A DNA stretch of 64,000 nt, from assembly GCF_003255815.1 (NCBI RefSeq), contig NC_037671.1:154062645-154126644 (forward strand), given 5' to 3'. The stretch is from Theropithecus gelada (Eukaryota; Chordata; Mammalia; Primates; Cercopithecidae). Under the pieces are notes generated by a model. That model saw only the letters and a list, made by a program, of their open reading frames with translations. It did not search any database and was not told the DNA's origin. A program made the translations under genes and the position numbers. Below are positions 26,392 through 38,203 of this stretch, piece by piece. Positions within the stretch are counted from its first letter, which is position 1; every line of letters starts with the position of its first letter.

Positions 26392-26727
26392 TAATAATTA
26401 AAATTACAGTGTTACTGTGTGCCAGGCAGTGTTTTAAGCTAATTCTTCTCTAATTTTACAATGTCTATCAATCTCATGGGGTTCTTGTTAAAATTCAGAT
26501 TCTAAGTCAGTAGTTCCTAAGAACGGATTGAGATTATGCATTTCTGATGAGCTTCCAGGTGACGCTGATGCTGCTGGTGAATGGGCTGCACATTGAGTAG
26601 GGAGGGACTAAACATTTTATATGAAGCTAAATTACTTCCTTAAGGTTTCATAGCTTAGGAGTGAGCAGAGCTGGGATCCCAAACCGGGAGGGCTGTCACT
26701 TGGATGTAGCTTTTAATCACTGTGCCG
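26392..26727 (+). mobile_element. MIR/L3-like, split by MER5A
   Basis: 'gtgccaggcagtgttttaagc' at the left and 'gagcagagctgggatccc' with 'ttttaatcactgtgcc' at the right are the two halves of one MIR-type element. Confidence 0.55.
26480..26605 (+). mobile_element. MER5A-like, nested in the MIR
   Basis: 'gttcttgttaaaattcagatt', 'gcatttctgatgagcttccagg' and 'gctgatgctgctggtg' match MER5A; it interrupts the MIR around it. Confidence 0.7.
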
Positions 26728-26739
26728 TAGTATATGGAG

Positions 26740-26970
26740 AATGATTGAGACAAGGATGGGTGCTATTTTAGATAGGTAATCAGAGGAGTGGCTGTTACCA
26801 AAATGGAGGGAGGAGGAAACAAGCCAAAGAGCAGGAAGAGCACATAGCAGGAAGATCTGCAAGTGCAAAGGCTTAGAGGCAGGAACTAGATGTATGTACC
26901 TGGCAACATACTGATTTGGTTGGTGAAGGTGAGGAAAGAAGGGTATGAAATTAGCACTAGCCCAGTGCAA
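26740..26970 (-). mobile_element. L2 remnant, antisense
   Basis: 'gcaggaagatctgcaagtgc' and 'aaaggcttagaggcagg' fit reverse-complement L2. Confidence 0.45.
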
Positions 26971-27019
26971 ATTTTAAAAGTGTGATTTCTATAATAGAAG
27001 AGATAGTATTTTCATAGTC

Positions 27020-27590
27020 CAGGACCCAGGATCTATCATTAAGTAGACAGGGGTTTAAATCTTAACCACACTGTACTATTTTACCTTAAGGAAATCATTT
27101 AATGTCTTAGTTCATTTAAGCTGCTATAGCAAGAGACCAAATACTGAGTGACTTATATGCAATCAAAATTCATTTCCTATGGTTCTGGAGGCTGGGAAAT
27201 CCAAGATCAAAGTGTTGGCAGATTTGATGTGTGATGAGGGACCACTTTCTGGTTCATAGACAACATTTTCACTGTGTCCTCACATGGTGAAAGGATGAAC
27301 AAGCTCCTTCAGGTCTCGTTTATAAGGACAGTAATCCTATTTATGAAGTCTCTGCTTCATGACCCGGTCACCTCCAAGGGTACCACTTCCTAATCCTATC
27401 ACCTTGAGGATTAGGATTTCAACATATTAATTATCAGGGGACACAAACATTCAGACCACTGCCCTTTACTTGTTCAATTTTCCACTTATGTAAAAAGTGA
27501 TCAACATAGGATCCAAAGAGTTGGAATAACAAAATGCTTATAAACTGTCTGGCACATATTGAGATCTAAATGAATTAGCATTACTGTCTA
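27020..27590 (+). mobile_element. MIR split by an MLT1 LTR
   Basis: 'ggggtttaaatcttaacc' and 'ttaaggaaatcatttaa' before the LTR, then 'ttttccacttatgtaaaaag' and 'aaactgtctggcacat' after it, are in MIR order. Confidence 0.5.
27103..27461 (-). mobile_element. MLT1-type LTR (ERVL-MaLR), antisense
   Basis: Reverse-complement landmarks: 'gttctggaggctgggaaatcc', 'gtgtcctcacatggtgaaagg', 'ggggacacaaacattcagacc'. A solo LTR of a mammalian MaLR element, no internal region. Confidence 0.75.
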
Positions 27591-28363
27591 TAGAAAAAGC
27601 CTATAAGTGGTCAAAGCTTAAAATTACAATTGATGCAGTTAAATCTATAGGTAGAATGGTGATTTCAGGAATAGGAATGAATCAAAAGTATAAAGAATAA
27701 AATAAGTAAAAAAATGCCCCAGATGGAGAAATAGCAATATTTGTCTCTCATTAATTTTACTCTTCTAGGCCAGGATTGAGTTTCGTGTAATTTCGAGACA
27801 AGCTATATGTTCCAAAGAAAAATTATAATCTATTCTCCCATGAAACAGTCCATTAGGTTGATTCTTCCATGTGATAGTTTCTCTATTTCTTAAAAAGTAC
27901 TTTCCCTAAGTTTCCTTCAAAATCTCACTTCAAATTTCACAGAACTCCCATTGAATACATCTGCTTATGTTTATGCTCACAAAGTACTCATTTGTATATA
28001 GATTCTAGAATTCAATATGTAGTACCAATGTAACTCTTCAGCACTTACATTTTAGTTAGAAATGGATACTCTATCTTTCTTTTAAAGAAGTTTTAATTCC
28101 TCAACTAGTATCGCATAACTTTTCTTCGCTTGGATGACTTTCTCACAATGAGAAGGAGAAATAACCTGTACAAGCCTCTACATAGAAGAACTCTTGAAGG
28201 ACTGGCTAAGTAGTTTATATTATTCTCATCTAGCCACATTGTCAACATGACGTACCTTTTTTGCCAAGCTTTTATTCAAACAGCTCAGGAAAGTCAGGAA
28301 TACAGGGGTAGGTAGGATTTTACGAAAACGCAGTTTTGATGTCTTGTTCGTAATGGTCTACAG

Positions 28364-28480
28364 AAAAAGAAGGAGGCTGTTGAAAGTGGGAAACGACAAA
28401 TTGAGAACACTTTAAAAGAGGGCAATGACATACTCGATGAAGCCAACCGTCTTGCAGATGAAATCAACTCGATCATAGAC
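28364..28480 (+). CDS. LAMA2: LAMA2 coiled-coil exon (117 nt, symmetric)
   Basis: This exon has exactly 39 codons, phase 0 at both ends, from KKKEAVESGKRQIEN to ADEINSIID. It continues the laminin rod without a break on either side (TALE|KKKEAV and SIID|YVEDIQ). The acceptor is 'taatggtctacag' and the donor gac|gtgagt is consensus. Being symmetric, its skipping would keep the frame and shorten the rod by 39 residues. It is flanked by inverted Alus (minus strand at 25594, plus strand at 29066), which could favour back-splicing. Confidence 0.95.
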
Positions 28481-29476
28481 GTGAGTATTTGATAGAACTC
28501 AAAAGAGAGATGGTAATGAGTAAATGGGAGCCTATGAGAAAGCTCAGTAATATAAGCAAATACTAGTATTTGTTTTCTTGTAGAGATAAAATTATTTTTG
28601 CATTATTCTGCTGTGACCATGCCTATCTATTGGTGACAACTGGAATATCACTTTGTTCTCCTAGTGGACATGAGTGTTTGTGTGAGGGTACTCACACATT
28701 CACACAAATCTGTTTTTGTCCACGGCGATGAAGGACATTTCTTGTTCCTAGAGCAGCACTTACAATCTGCTTCAATATTTATAAAACATTAGTTAAAAGA
28801 GAAATGTAAATTTACAAACAGGCTTTTAACATGTAATGTATAATGCATTACATAGAGTGATATGTGGTCATAGAAATGCAAATGGCCTAAGAGATCCTAA
28901 TGATATGTGTACCTATGAAGTGGCATTGCTTAAATACATAGGCTTTTCTTGGTATAAGTTGGTTTCTTAAATTTCCTAGTCTATTTCATTAAATAATGAC
29001 TTTAATTCTCTATTCTTTTTGCTATGTTAGTAAGTTTGAAGTTTCGTTTAAAAACTGAACATTTGGGCCAGGCGCGGTGGCTCACGCCTGTAATCCCAGT
29101 ACTTTGGGAGGTCGAGGCGGGCGGATTGCCTGAGCTCAGGAGTTCAAAATCAGCCTGGGCAATACGGCAAAACCCCATCTCTACTAAAAATTCAAAAAAT
29201 TAGCTGGGCGTGGTGGCGGGCGCCTGTAATCCCAGCTACTCAGGAGGCTGAGGCAGGAGAATTGCTTGAACCTGGGAGGCAGAGGTTGCAGTGAGCTGAG
29301 ATCACACCACTGCACTCCAGCCTGGGCGACAGAGCAAGACTCTGTCTCAATAAATAGATAAACAAACAAACAAACAAACAAACAAACAAACGTGTAGTTA
29401 TGTCTCATAGAGAAATTAGTAAAAGAGAGGAGGCTTGAATTCACTTGCTTAAAATGCCCTCTTCTCTACAAATCAG
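28481..29476 (+). other. LAMA2 short intron with an Alu
   Basis: Just under 1 kb, carrying one AluS-like copy at 29066-29391. The part from 28481 to 29065 is ordinary intron. Confidence 0.8.
29066..29391 (+). mobile_element. AluS-like with (CAAA)n tail
   Basis: Complete Alu from 'ggccaggcgcggtgg' to a (CAAA)n tail that ends about 85 bp before the acceptor of the exon at 29477. Confidence 0.93.
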
Positions 29477-29640
29477 TACGTTGAAGACATCCAAACTAAA
29501 TTGCCACCTATGTCTGAGGAGCTTAACAACAAAATAGATGACCTCTCCCAAGAAATAAAGGACAGGAAGCTTGCCGAAAAGGTGTCCCAGGCTGAGAGCC
29601 ACGCAGCTCAATTGAATGACTCATCTGCTGTCCTTGATGG
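29477..29640 (+). CDS. LAMA2: LAMA2 coiled-coil exon (164 nt)
   Basis: This encodes YVEDIQTKLPPMSEELN through HAAQLNDSSAVLDG. A PP pair near residue 9 of the exon would interrupt the helix locally, a plausible hinge in the rod. An NDS sequon follows near the end. The acceptor AG is at 29475-29476 and the donor gg|gtatgt starts at 29641. It begins in phase 0 and ends in phase 2; GG plus A of the next exon gives Gly (LDG|ILDEA). An Alu tail ends only about 85 bp before this acceptor. Confidence 0.95.
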
Positions 29641-30977
29641 GTATGTCATTTGTTGTTGGAAATGTTTGTGTATTTTGATGCTTGTCCAAAGGTTTTGACT
29701 AGCATAAATGGTACAGAATCATTTTCAAATCCTGATTTCTGTTAACTATGAACACACTAGCTATATGGCTTTTCTGTGGACAGGCTTAATTAGGAGGTTC
29801 TGGGCAAAGCTCTGCTAGAGCAGCATCAAAGTCTAAGTTACAAGTAGATTCAAATATGGCTTAGTAGCAAATGAACATAGCCCTAGGCTACACTTAGAAA
29901 AAATTATTTTCTGTTCTTTATTAGAAAGCACAGTGGTTGCCTTATTAGCATTTTAAATAACATATAAAAACACATTCTGTTTCAAATTTCAGTTTTATGT
30001 TTCTAATGCAATCAAAACAATTTATTGTTAAAAGGCTGACTTTTGAAAATGTGGTCCCATACATAGCCTTTAAGTCTTTTTTTTTTTTTTTTTTTTTTTT
30101 TTTTCTCTTTTAAGCTCCAGGGAGATATTACATTTTCTACTGTAAAATAGCAGCTTATTCTAGCTGGGATTATTACATAGGTCATAGGAGGGAGAGTAAA
30201 GAGGAAAGTATATATTTGACTTACAAACAGCCTTCTGTGTGTAACTGATATGCTTCTCCCACAATTTTGAGATTGTCATAATTAATAGAGGTGCTATTAG
30301 CCCCAAGAATAATTTACCCAAATAAATCTACGTCACATGCAAGGCTTTTTTCTCATACTTAATACTTACTGTTACAAAGAAAAAATACTAATGTTTGAAG
30401 ACCTTGGAAAATGTATGCATTATCATTTTATTTTATGTCAAACTTTTGCCACTTTATAATGAAGGGTGAGTGGTAGATGAAACACAAAGCTAGATATCAT
30501 CAGATCCAAGTTCTAAGTCCTTTCTTGGGGACATAGTGGTCATCTGGCCTGAAACAGGCCATTTACTCTTCTGAAATTCATTTAGTCTCCTCTGGGAAGT
30601 GCAGCTATCCCAAAAAGATTTTGTGAAATTAATCCCAGTAGAAGAAGTGCTCTGAATCTCACAGCATGCTTAACAAACAAGGAACTGTCTCATATCACAC
30701 ACCTGCTACAGCATATTGTTGCAGAGACTTTTGGAGGATGCAATGGGTATTTAAGATATGTTGGTAGTATTTCATAGCTGAATTATTTAGAAATATAAGT
30801 TTAGGTTGTAGAAAACTACAAGACAATATAATAAGGAGATACTTCACTGTAATTTGGAATTGTCCTAGATATATTGGCCATGATCATTTGGAAGCCAGAT
30901 TTCTTAATAATTGGGATGTTCTTCACTTAAGTACCATTGAGTGCCCTGACATTCTTTTTTTTGAATCATCCCACCAG
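29641..30977 (+). other. LAMA2 short intron without recognised repeats
   Basis: 1.3 kb. The only notable item is a run of about 28 T at 30077-30104. No mobile element or second gene is recognisable. Confidence 0.75.
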
Positions 30978-31116
30978 AATCCTTGATGAGGCTAAAAACA
31001 TCTCCTTCAATGCCACTGCAGCCTTCAAAGCTTACAGCAATATTAAGGACTATATTGATGAAGCTGAGAAAGTTGCCAAAGAAGCCAAAGATCTTGCACA
31101 CGAAGCTACGAAACTG
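30978..31116 (+). CDS. LAMA2: LAMA2 coiled-coil exon (139 nt), last before the phase break
   Basis: This encodes (G)ILDEAKNISFNATAAFKAY through DLAHEATKL. Two adjacent N-glycosylation sequons are present (NIS, NAT), followed by an Ala/Glu/Lys-rich heptad stretch. The acceptor is 'catcccaccag' and the donor ctg|gtaaga is strong. The exon ends in phase 0. The next recognisable exon, at 54575, needs an incoming base (phase 1), so the two cannot be adjacent in the mRNA. In laminin alpha-2 as I remember it, another roughly 34-residue segment (starting ATGPRG) lies between ATKL and ENED. Confidence 0.94.
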
Positions 31117-31962
31117 GTAAGAAACAAATAGCACATGTGCTGGGACTGGAAGTCAACCTTTTTGAATTTTTCAAATGTAAGTCAGTCTGGAAAATCCCAG
31201 TAAATTGGCATATTTGTTTTGGGTTATTTTTGAAGACCTCTTTTAAAATTTACCTAAAATAAATTCTCAGTACGCTAAAATTATAGTAGAACTCTTTTGT
31301 CAGTCACCCACTACTACTGTTAAGGTCTTAACATTATCACAGACACCAAGCAAGTTTGTGCTACCAACTCACAAAATAAAACAGGCAAAGAGAACACTCT
31401 GGATAGGGAATTTTATCACCATTATCTCAAATGTCATTAGTAAAAAAAAAAAAAACCATTGCATATAATCACACACAAGTTGGTTACATATGAAGTTTGG
31501 CTATAAAATGCACTTTTTATAAAACATACTGGATTGTATGCTTTTAAGCAATTTATGCCATTTTTATGAATTAATGAATTTTTATGAATTTATGAATTAA
31601 AAAGCTCTTAACCTTTGGTTACAGTCATTGTTCATAATACATTTGGAACAAATATTTTAGAGTTTGGGCATTCCAAGTTCTATCATATTATTTGAACGCC
31701 TTCAATGGTGACAAATCTTTATTCTTTACATGTAAAGCAACATTTTGTAAATAAGTTGTGTGATAGTAAGTTGGTAGTACTATTTCAGCTTTTAAAAAAT
31801 CTCATAGGAATCTTCCTGAATAAAATGTTTAGAACCATCATTTATTTATTTTGCTTCACATAGAACCTACCAAACACATGAGAATTTTTTTGGGGGGAAA
31901 CCTGATTGGACATCTGACTGTGAGTGAAATACACATAAGCAATGGTGTTAAAGAAACCGATC

Positions 31963-32280
31963 GGCCGGGCGCGGTGGCTCAAGCCTGTAATCCCAGCACT
32001 TTGGGAGGCCGAGGCGGGTGGATCACAAGGTCAGGAGATCGAGACTATCCTGGCTAACATGGTGAAACCCCGTCTCTACTAAAAATACAAAAAACTAGCC
32101 GGGCGCGGTAGCGGGCGCCTGTAGTCTCAGCTACTTGGGAGGCTGAGGCGGGAGAATGGCGTGAAACCGGGGGGCGGAGCTTGCAGTGAGCCGAGATCGC
32201 GCCACTGCACTCCAGCCTGGGAGACACAGTGAGACTCCGTCTCAAAAAAAAAATAAATAAATAAAAATAAATAAAAATAA
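31963..32280 (+). mobile_element. AluYRa-like (Old World monkey lineage)
   Basis: Young, nearly intact Alu with 'ggctcaagcctgtaatcc' and 'aaaaaactagccgggcg', variants I associate with the cercopithecoid AluYRa lineage. Exact 13-bp target duplication 'aaagaaaccgatc' at 31950-31962 and 32281-32293. Confidence 0.85.
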
Positions 32281-34201
32281 AAAGAAACCGATCAATATTT
32301 TCTTTGCTTCGGTGTTGGGCAAAAATGCTTTCTAGGATTTCAGGGATATTAGAGATACCACAGTCTTAGCAGGTTCATTTTGTGGTCATAATGAAACATC
32401 ACATTCTATGAGCAATTAGTACTGTTTTTGGTTTCTCTTGAATGAGCGAGCTCTACTGACGCCATATGTTCTGTTTACTTCTTATTCAAAGCAGTGGCAT
32501 GATCATTGCAGAAGCGTTTCTATGTTCAGTTATCCTTTCAAAATGAATCTACTTTTCAAATCTAAACTAAATTTTTGTTCATCTTCTGATAGATAATTTT
32601 CTATTTTAAAGACCCTAATTTCCAAGTTCACCATTTTCATTTCACCTCTTTTATTGTATGATTATTTTCAGCGCCTAAAATGGTGCCCAGCAAATAGTAG
32701 GCACTTATGAATGAATGAGTGAATTTTTTCATTATAATTGACACCTTTTATGCCTATTCATAATCTTTTATATCAATAAAAATTTGCTATAGTAATTGCT
32801 TCATCCTTATAAATTTATTGTAACATTTTATGCTAAGGAGTTGTTTAATTTTACCCTAATTTAATACCTTTAGGAAAAATCATTTTTTGCCAATATGAAG
32901 TGTGCACTTACTTCTTACCACCCACGCTTATGCATGGTAGGCTAACCAACCTCAAACAGAGAGTGATGGTGAGTCGTAATGCATTATATCATGTCCGCGG
33001 TTATCATTATTCCTTCTCTCTTTCCACAATCATTTAAAAATAATTAAATGCCTGAAAAATTACAAAATAAGTGCTATAGAGAATCACTGATTCATTAAAT
33101 GACTATCAGAAAATAAAAAGATGATCTGTCCTAGAAATTTTGTTGGAATGTTTTTCATAAGCAGAATAAATAAAATTTTAGTTTTAATAGATCAGTATAA
33201 TATAGTTCTATTTTGCTGGAAAAGAAATATATTTGAAAAACATTAAGTTGAGTAATTATCTAGATAAGACTAACATCCCATAAATATAAGATCTGATATG
33301 TAAGCTATAGATCAACAGAGAAGAATGAGATTAAGTGTATTATTAAGTTTAAAAGAGTTCAAAGCATAACAATATAGAAGAGTCCTCTACCCATTTGAGT
33401 CTAGCCCTATAAAGAAGGAAGAATGTTTTCAATAACTTAAAAAGAAAAACAAAGAAACAAATTATACATTTGCAGAAGAAAAGGAAAAGGTCAAGTAAAA
33501 AAGCAAGCAATGACCGCTATGAAGAAAATGGAGGTCAGATAATTTGAGAAGAAAAAAAGCATTGAAACTACCATAAGAAAAGAAACAAAGAAATGATAGA
33601 AATAACATCCAAGCGTAATTAAGACAATACTTTAAAATCAACTTTGATTTTTTTAAAATTTACTTGTCTTCCTATATATAAACACACATAGACAATCAAG
33701 AATCACATTAAAAGGAAAATATGAGAGAGAAGGAAGTGGATCCTTTATAAGCAGGAGACAGCTAATATGATTTGTTTGTAGTGCAGTATTATTTTGTAAA
33801 GAGTAATAGCTACTTGTCTTGCATAAATAATTTATTTAAATATCAGAATGAAATATTATTTTAAGAACTTAGACATCATGAAATAACAAATACTATTTTT
33901 CTATTGGTGTTGGGCGAGGAAAGTACTATAAAGCATTTGTTTTCCTACATATAATCTCCAAGAAAATATCTCATTTTGTACTTCTCTAGAGGGTGCAAGG
34001 AAAAGAAGAAAGGAGATATGTCACTCATAAAATGGAATCAAAATGGAATATGGACATCCAGTAATTTTTTCTAATCTTAGTGGCTTTGATCCTATAAGAC
34101 TCTAAAATAACAGAGAATTAGATGTTTTTAAAACATTTCCAGGTCATAGATAAACTCAAAGCCTACATTATCTACCAGATCAGATTTTTAAAATTGATGA
34201 A

Positions 34202-34747
34202 TGTATTAGGGTTCTCTAGAAGGACAGAATTAATAGGATAGATGTGTATATAGAGGGGAGTTTATTAAGGAATATTGACTCACACCATCACAAGATGAAG
34301 TCCCACAATAGGCCGTCTGCAAGCTAAGGAGCAGAGAAGCCAGTCCGAGTCCCAAAACCTCAAAAGTAGAGAAGCTGACAGTGCAGCCTTCAGTCTGTGG
34401 CTGAAGGCCTGAGAGCCCCTGGCAAACCACTGGTGTAAGTCCAGGAGTCCAAAAGTGGAAGAACTTGGAGTGTGATGTTTGAGGGCGGGAAGCACCCAGC
34501 ACAGGCAAAAGATGAAGGCTGGAAGAGTCGGAAGATCTGCTCTTTCCACTTTCTCCTGCCTGCTTTTATTCTAGCCACACTGGCAGCTGATTAGATGGTG
34601 CCCACACACATTGAGGGTGGGTCTGCCTTTTCCAGTCCAGTAACTCAAATTTTAATCTCCTTCGGCAACACTCTCACAGAGACACCCAGGAACAATACTT
34701 TGCATCCTTCAATCCAATCAAGCTGATACTCAATATTAATCATCACA
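34202..34747 (-). mobile_element. MLT2-type 3' LTR of an ERVL provirus
   Basis: Reverse complement of an MLT2A-like LTR, 546 bp, from 'tgtattagggttctctag' to 'ttaatcatcaca'. It is the 3' LTR because the pol region of the same strand lies at higher coordinates. The minus-strand form of 'agtttattaagg' is an AATAAA-containing polyadenylation region. Confidence 0.85.
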
Positions 34748-37339
34748 AGTCCACCCCTTGTCAACTTGAAACCATACACATCTCCTGAAATCATACATAA
34801 TCTCCAAATAAAGATAATAATAATGTCATAATTATACCTAACAATACAGCTATCCCTTGTACATTCGGAAGCACACTACTCCTTAACCTAAATGCTATTA
34901 CATAAAGTTAACAACACTTAAATGCTGATATGAAGTCAATAAATTTTATGTCACATGATAAAGGAAAAAGAAAGCAAATGAAGATATTTTCCTAGTACAA
35001 GTGTATACATGCACAAACATATTCTTAGCGGAATAAGGAGGAAAGATTCATGACAATTACAGTCTTCATTTCTGCTACTGGCCACGTGGTCACAGCTGGT
35101 ATTGATGACTACCTTCTTCTACTACCCATTATGTATTCCCTTTGCCTTCTGCAAGCACTCAGCGGGTCATGGTTTTTTACCTGGTTGTGTGACCCAAACC
35201 TTTATTCTGGAAGGGTCTGTGCCATTTGTAGTCCTGTCTAGATTGGGTTGTTGTAGTTTCCCATTGACCTTAATCACAGGGGATGGTAATATTAAGAGAT
35301 GACCTATGGGATCTCTTGTATTCCACGCATGCTCTTCCTTACCTCTATTGTGGAATAGTAGACTGATTTCACCTTGATATTCTGGGTCAATTACCAACCA
35401 AAACTGTAACTCCCTTCTTAGCCTGTTGACTTGGAGGTAGGAAGGTCCCAATTGGCCAAGTGGCAATCTTAACTTCCAGTTTAATGGAATCATTGTTGTA
35501 TCTCTTGGTGACAGCATTCTTCCCTCTGGAACTAAGGTATCTAGGCCAGCAGAACATAATGTTGTGGGAACAGGAAGCAAAAATTTTGTTAGTGGGCCAC
35601 TTGGGGTGATGGTGAGTGGTGCCACTTCCACTTCCACTCCTTCATTCCAGGACCCATGAACCCTGGCTGTGGAAGAAACAGTACCATATTTTGGACACTG
35701 ATTCAAGGCAGACACAGCCTTCTGCAGAACTTTACCCTAGTCCGGCAAAGTATTGTCACCTAGTTGGCATTGTAATTATGACTTCAAAAGGCCATTCCAC
35801 CATTCTGTCAATACAGCTGCTTCAGAAAGATGGGAAACATGGCAAGACCAGTGAATCCATGAGCGTGAGCCCAATGCTGCGCTTCTTTAGCTGTAAAGTG
35901 AGTGCCTTGGTCAGAGGCAATGCTGTGTGGAATACCATTACAGTGCATAAGGCATTCTGTGAGTTCATGGATGGTACTCTTGGCAGAAACATTGGGTGTA
36001 GGATGGGCAAACCCATGTCCAGAATAAGTGTCTGTTCCAGTGAGGACAAACCTCTGCCTTTCCATGATGGAAGAGGTCCGATAAAATCAACCTGCTACCA
36101 AGTAGCTGGCTGATCACCCTGAGGAATGATGCCAGATGGAGGGCTCAGTGTTGGTCTCTGCTGCTGGCAAATTGGGCACTCAGCTTTGGCTACAGCCAGG
36201 TCAGTCCATGTTGCTGAGCCTGTGCATAACCTCCATTCCTGCCACCATAGCCACTTTGTTCATGAGCCCATTGAGCGATGACAGGGTGGCTGGGGAAAGA
36301 GGCTGAGTGGTGTCCACAGAAAGAGTCATCCTATCCACTTGATTATTAAAATCCTCCTCAGCTGAGGTCACCCATTGGTGAGCACTCACATAGGATATAA
36401 ATATCTTCACAGTTTTTGGCCACTCAGAGAGGTCCATCCACTTAACACTTCCCCAGATTTCTTTGCCACCAATGTTCTAATCATGCTTCTTCCAAGTCCC
36501 TGACCATCCAGCCAAACCATTGGCTACAGCACACAAAATAGTATATAATTACACATATTGCCATTTCTCCTTGCAAGCAAAGTACACAACCAGATGCACT
36601 ACTCAAAGTTCTGCCCACTGGAAATACTTCCGTTTGCCACTATCCTTCAGGGATGTCCTAGAAAGGGGCTGTAGTGCTGCAGCTGTCCACTTTTGGGTGC
36701 TACCGGCATATCTTGCAGAATCATCTGTGAACCAGGCCCCAGTCTTCTCTTCCTCTGTCAACTGATCATGGGGAACTCCCCATGAAGCCATCATTGCAGG
36801 CTCGGAGAGAGAAGGCAGGGTGGCCGGAAGGGAGGCCATGGGCAATTGAGCCACTTTCTCACGCAACTTACTTGTGCCTTTAGGACCTGCTTGAGCCTGA
36901 TCATGTATATACCACTTACATTCAACAATGGAGGGCTGCTGTGTATGCCCAACTTTATGGCTAGATGGGTCAGAAAGCACCCAGTTCATGAAAGGCAGTT
37001 TAGGTTGCAGAGTGGCTTGATGATGTACAGTCAAACGTTCAGTTTCTGCCAAAGCCCAGTAACAGGCCAAGAGCTATCTCTCAAATGGAGAGTAGTTATC
37101 TGCAGAAGATTGCAGGGTCTTGCTCCAAAATCCTAGAGACCTCCACTGTGATTCACCTATGGGAACCTGCCAAAGGCTTCAAACAGCATCCCTTTCTGCC
37201 CCTGACACCTCAAACACCATTAGATCTGCTGGGTCATATGACCCAAGCGGCAGAGCAGTTTGCACAGCAGCCTGGACCTGTTGCAGAGCCCACTCAAAAT
37301 TGGCAGCCTTTCAGGTCACTCAATAAGTGGGCACTGTAA
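34748..37339 (-). pseudogene. ERVL (HERV-L type) internal region: pol remnants with RNase H, integrase and dUTPase-like parts
   Basis: Broken minus-strand frames read, from high to low coordinates, as the end of reverse transcriptase and RNase H (about 37339-36603), an integrase region with a zinc-binding-like part and catalytic core (about 36437-35808), then a dUTPase-like part (about 35715-35167). A dUTPase downstream of integrase is the hallmark of the ERVL group. Frameshifts and stops interrupt every part and no gag, protease or most of the reverse transcriptase remains. The copy cannot encode a working protein. It is inserted antisense to LAMA2. Confidence 0.85.
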
Positions 37340-37406
37340 CACACCCAGGAACAATGCTTTGCATCCTTCAATCCAATCAAGTTGACTCTTAATATTAATC
37401 ATCACA
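37340..37406 (-). mobile_element. 67-bp remnant of the ERVL 5' LTR
   Basis: 'acacccaggaacaatg...' to 'ttaatcatcaca' repeats the high-coordinate end of the 34202 LTR. 5-bp flanks are 'atgaa' (34197-34201) and 'gtgaa' (37407-37411), a decayed target duplication. The LTR breaks directly into pol sequence. Confidence 0.8.
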
Positions 37407-38031
37407 GTGAATGAATAGATTTTCTGTGATGTTGGCTCCTTGGAATGACCGCCAGAGGTAATAAGCACACTCTCAGTGGTACTAGGATACGAGGTCCTCC
37501 TGTGCCCATTTCCACTGGAAATGTCTTAGATGCTGTGCTTTTCAGTCAGGTATATCCAAACAACAAACAAACGAATAAAATAAGATTAATGTAGAATGAA
37601 TTCCATAGTTCAGATTCTTAAAGATAGTGGAAAATTATCACATAATCACCACCTGTTTTGAAACATTATCTTCTTTCCTTCCTTTCCTCCCTTTCCTCCC
37701 TTTCTCCAAGTCAATGGAATGTCCTAGTTTAACTTTGATGTGGAAAATTTAGGCAGTCCTCAACCTCTCTAGGTATGCCGAATTAAAAAAAAAAAAATGA
37801 ACCACATTTTTACTTCCCATGGCAAGTGGAGTTCTCCACTTTCTTCTGTGCCTCTTATTCACCTTGCAATCGCTGTCATTTTGTAAAATTTCTCTGTCTC
37901 TGTCTCTCTTACATACACATACACTCACAATGTTCTTTAATATCTTCTAATCCTGAATTTCCTTTCTCAATTTGTTTAGTTATATCTTCATTAGAAATGA
38001 GTATTAGAAATTGGGAAAAGTTTATACTGGT

Positions 38032-38161
38032 TGTATTAGGGTTCTCCAAATAAACAGAACTATTAGAAGATGGATAAATAGATACATGGATTGATAAGTG
38101 ACAGATGGATGAATGGATGGATAGGTAGATAATAGGTTGCTAGATGATAAAGAGAGATAGG

Positions 38162-38203
<42 letters not shown>

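Larger units (their letters stand above)
20418..28363 (+). other. LAMA2 intron rich in old SINE, L2 and hAT copies and three Alus
   Basis: 7.9 kb. It contains MIR (20665-20830), MER5A-like copies (22225-22350, 22575-22745, 26480-26605), L2 in antisense (22880-23420, 25905-26050, 26740-26970), Alus (23907, 24787, 25594) and an MLT1 LTR (27103-27461) splitting a MIR. The stretches 20831-22224, 23421-23906, 24180-24780, 25070-25590, 26051-26400 and 27600-28363 hold nothing I can name. Confidence 0.7.

Noticed and set aside
35167..37070. Minus-strand frames of 85-182 residues that might look like a domesticated retroviral gene
   Set aside because: Frames are broken by shifts and stops between RNase H, integrase and dUTPase-like parts, and no promoter or intact domain remains; a decayed ERVL copy.
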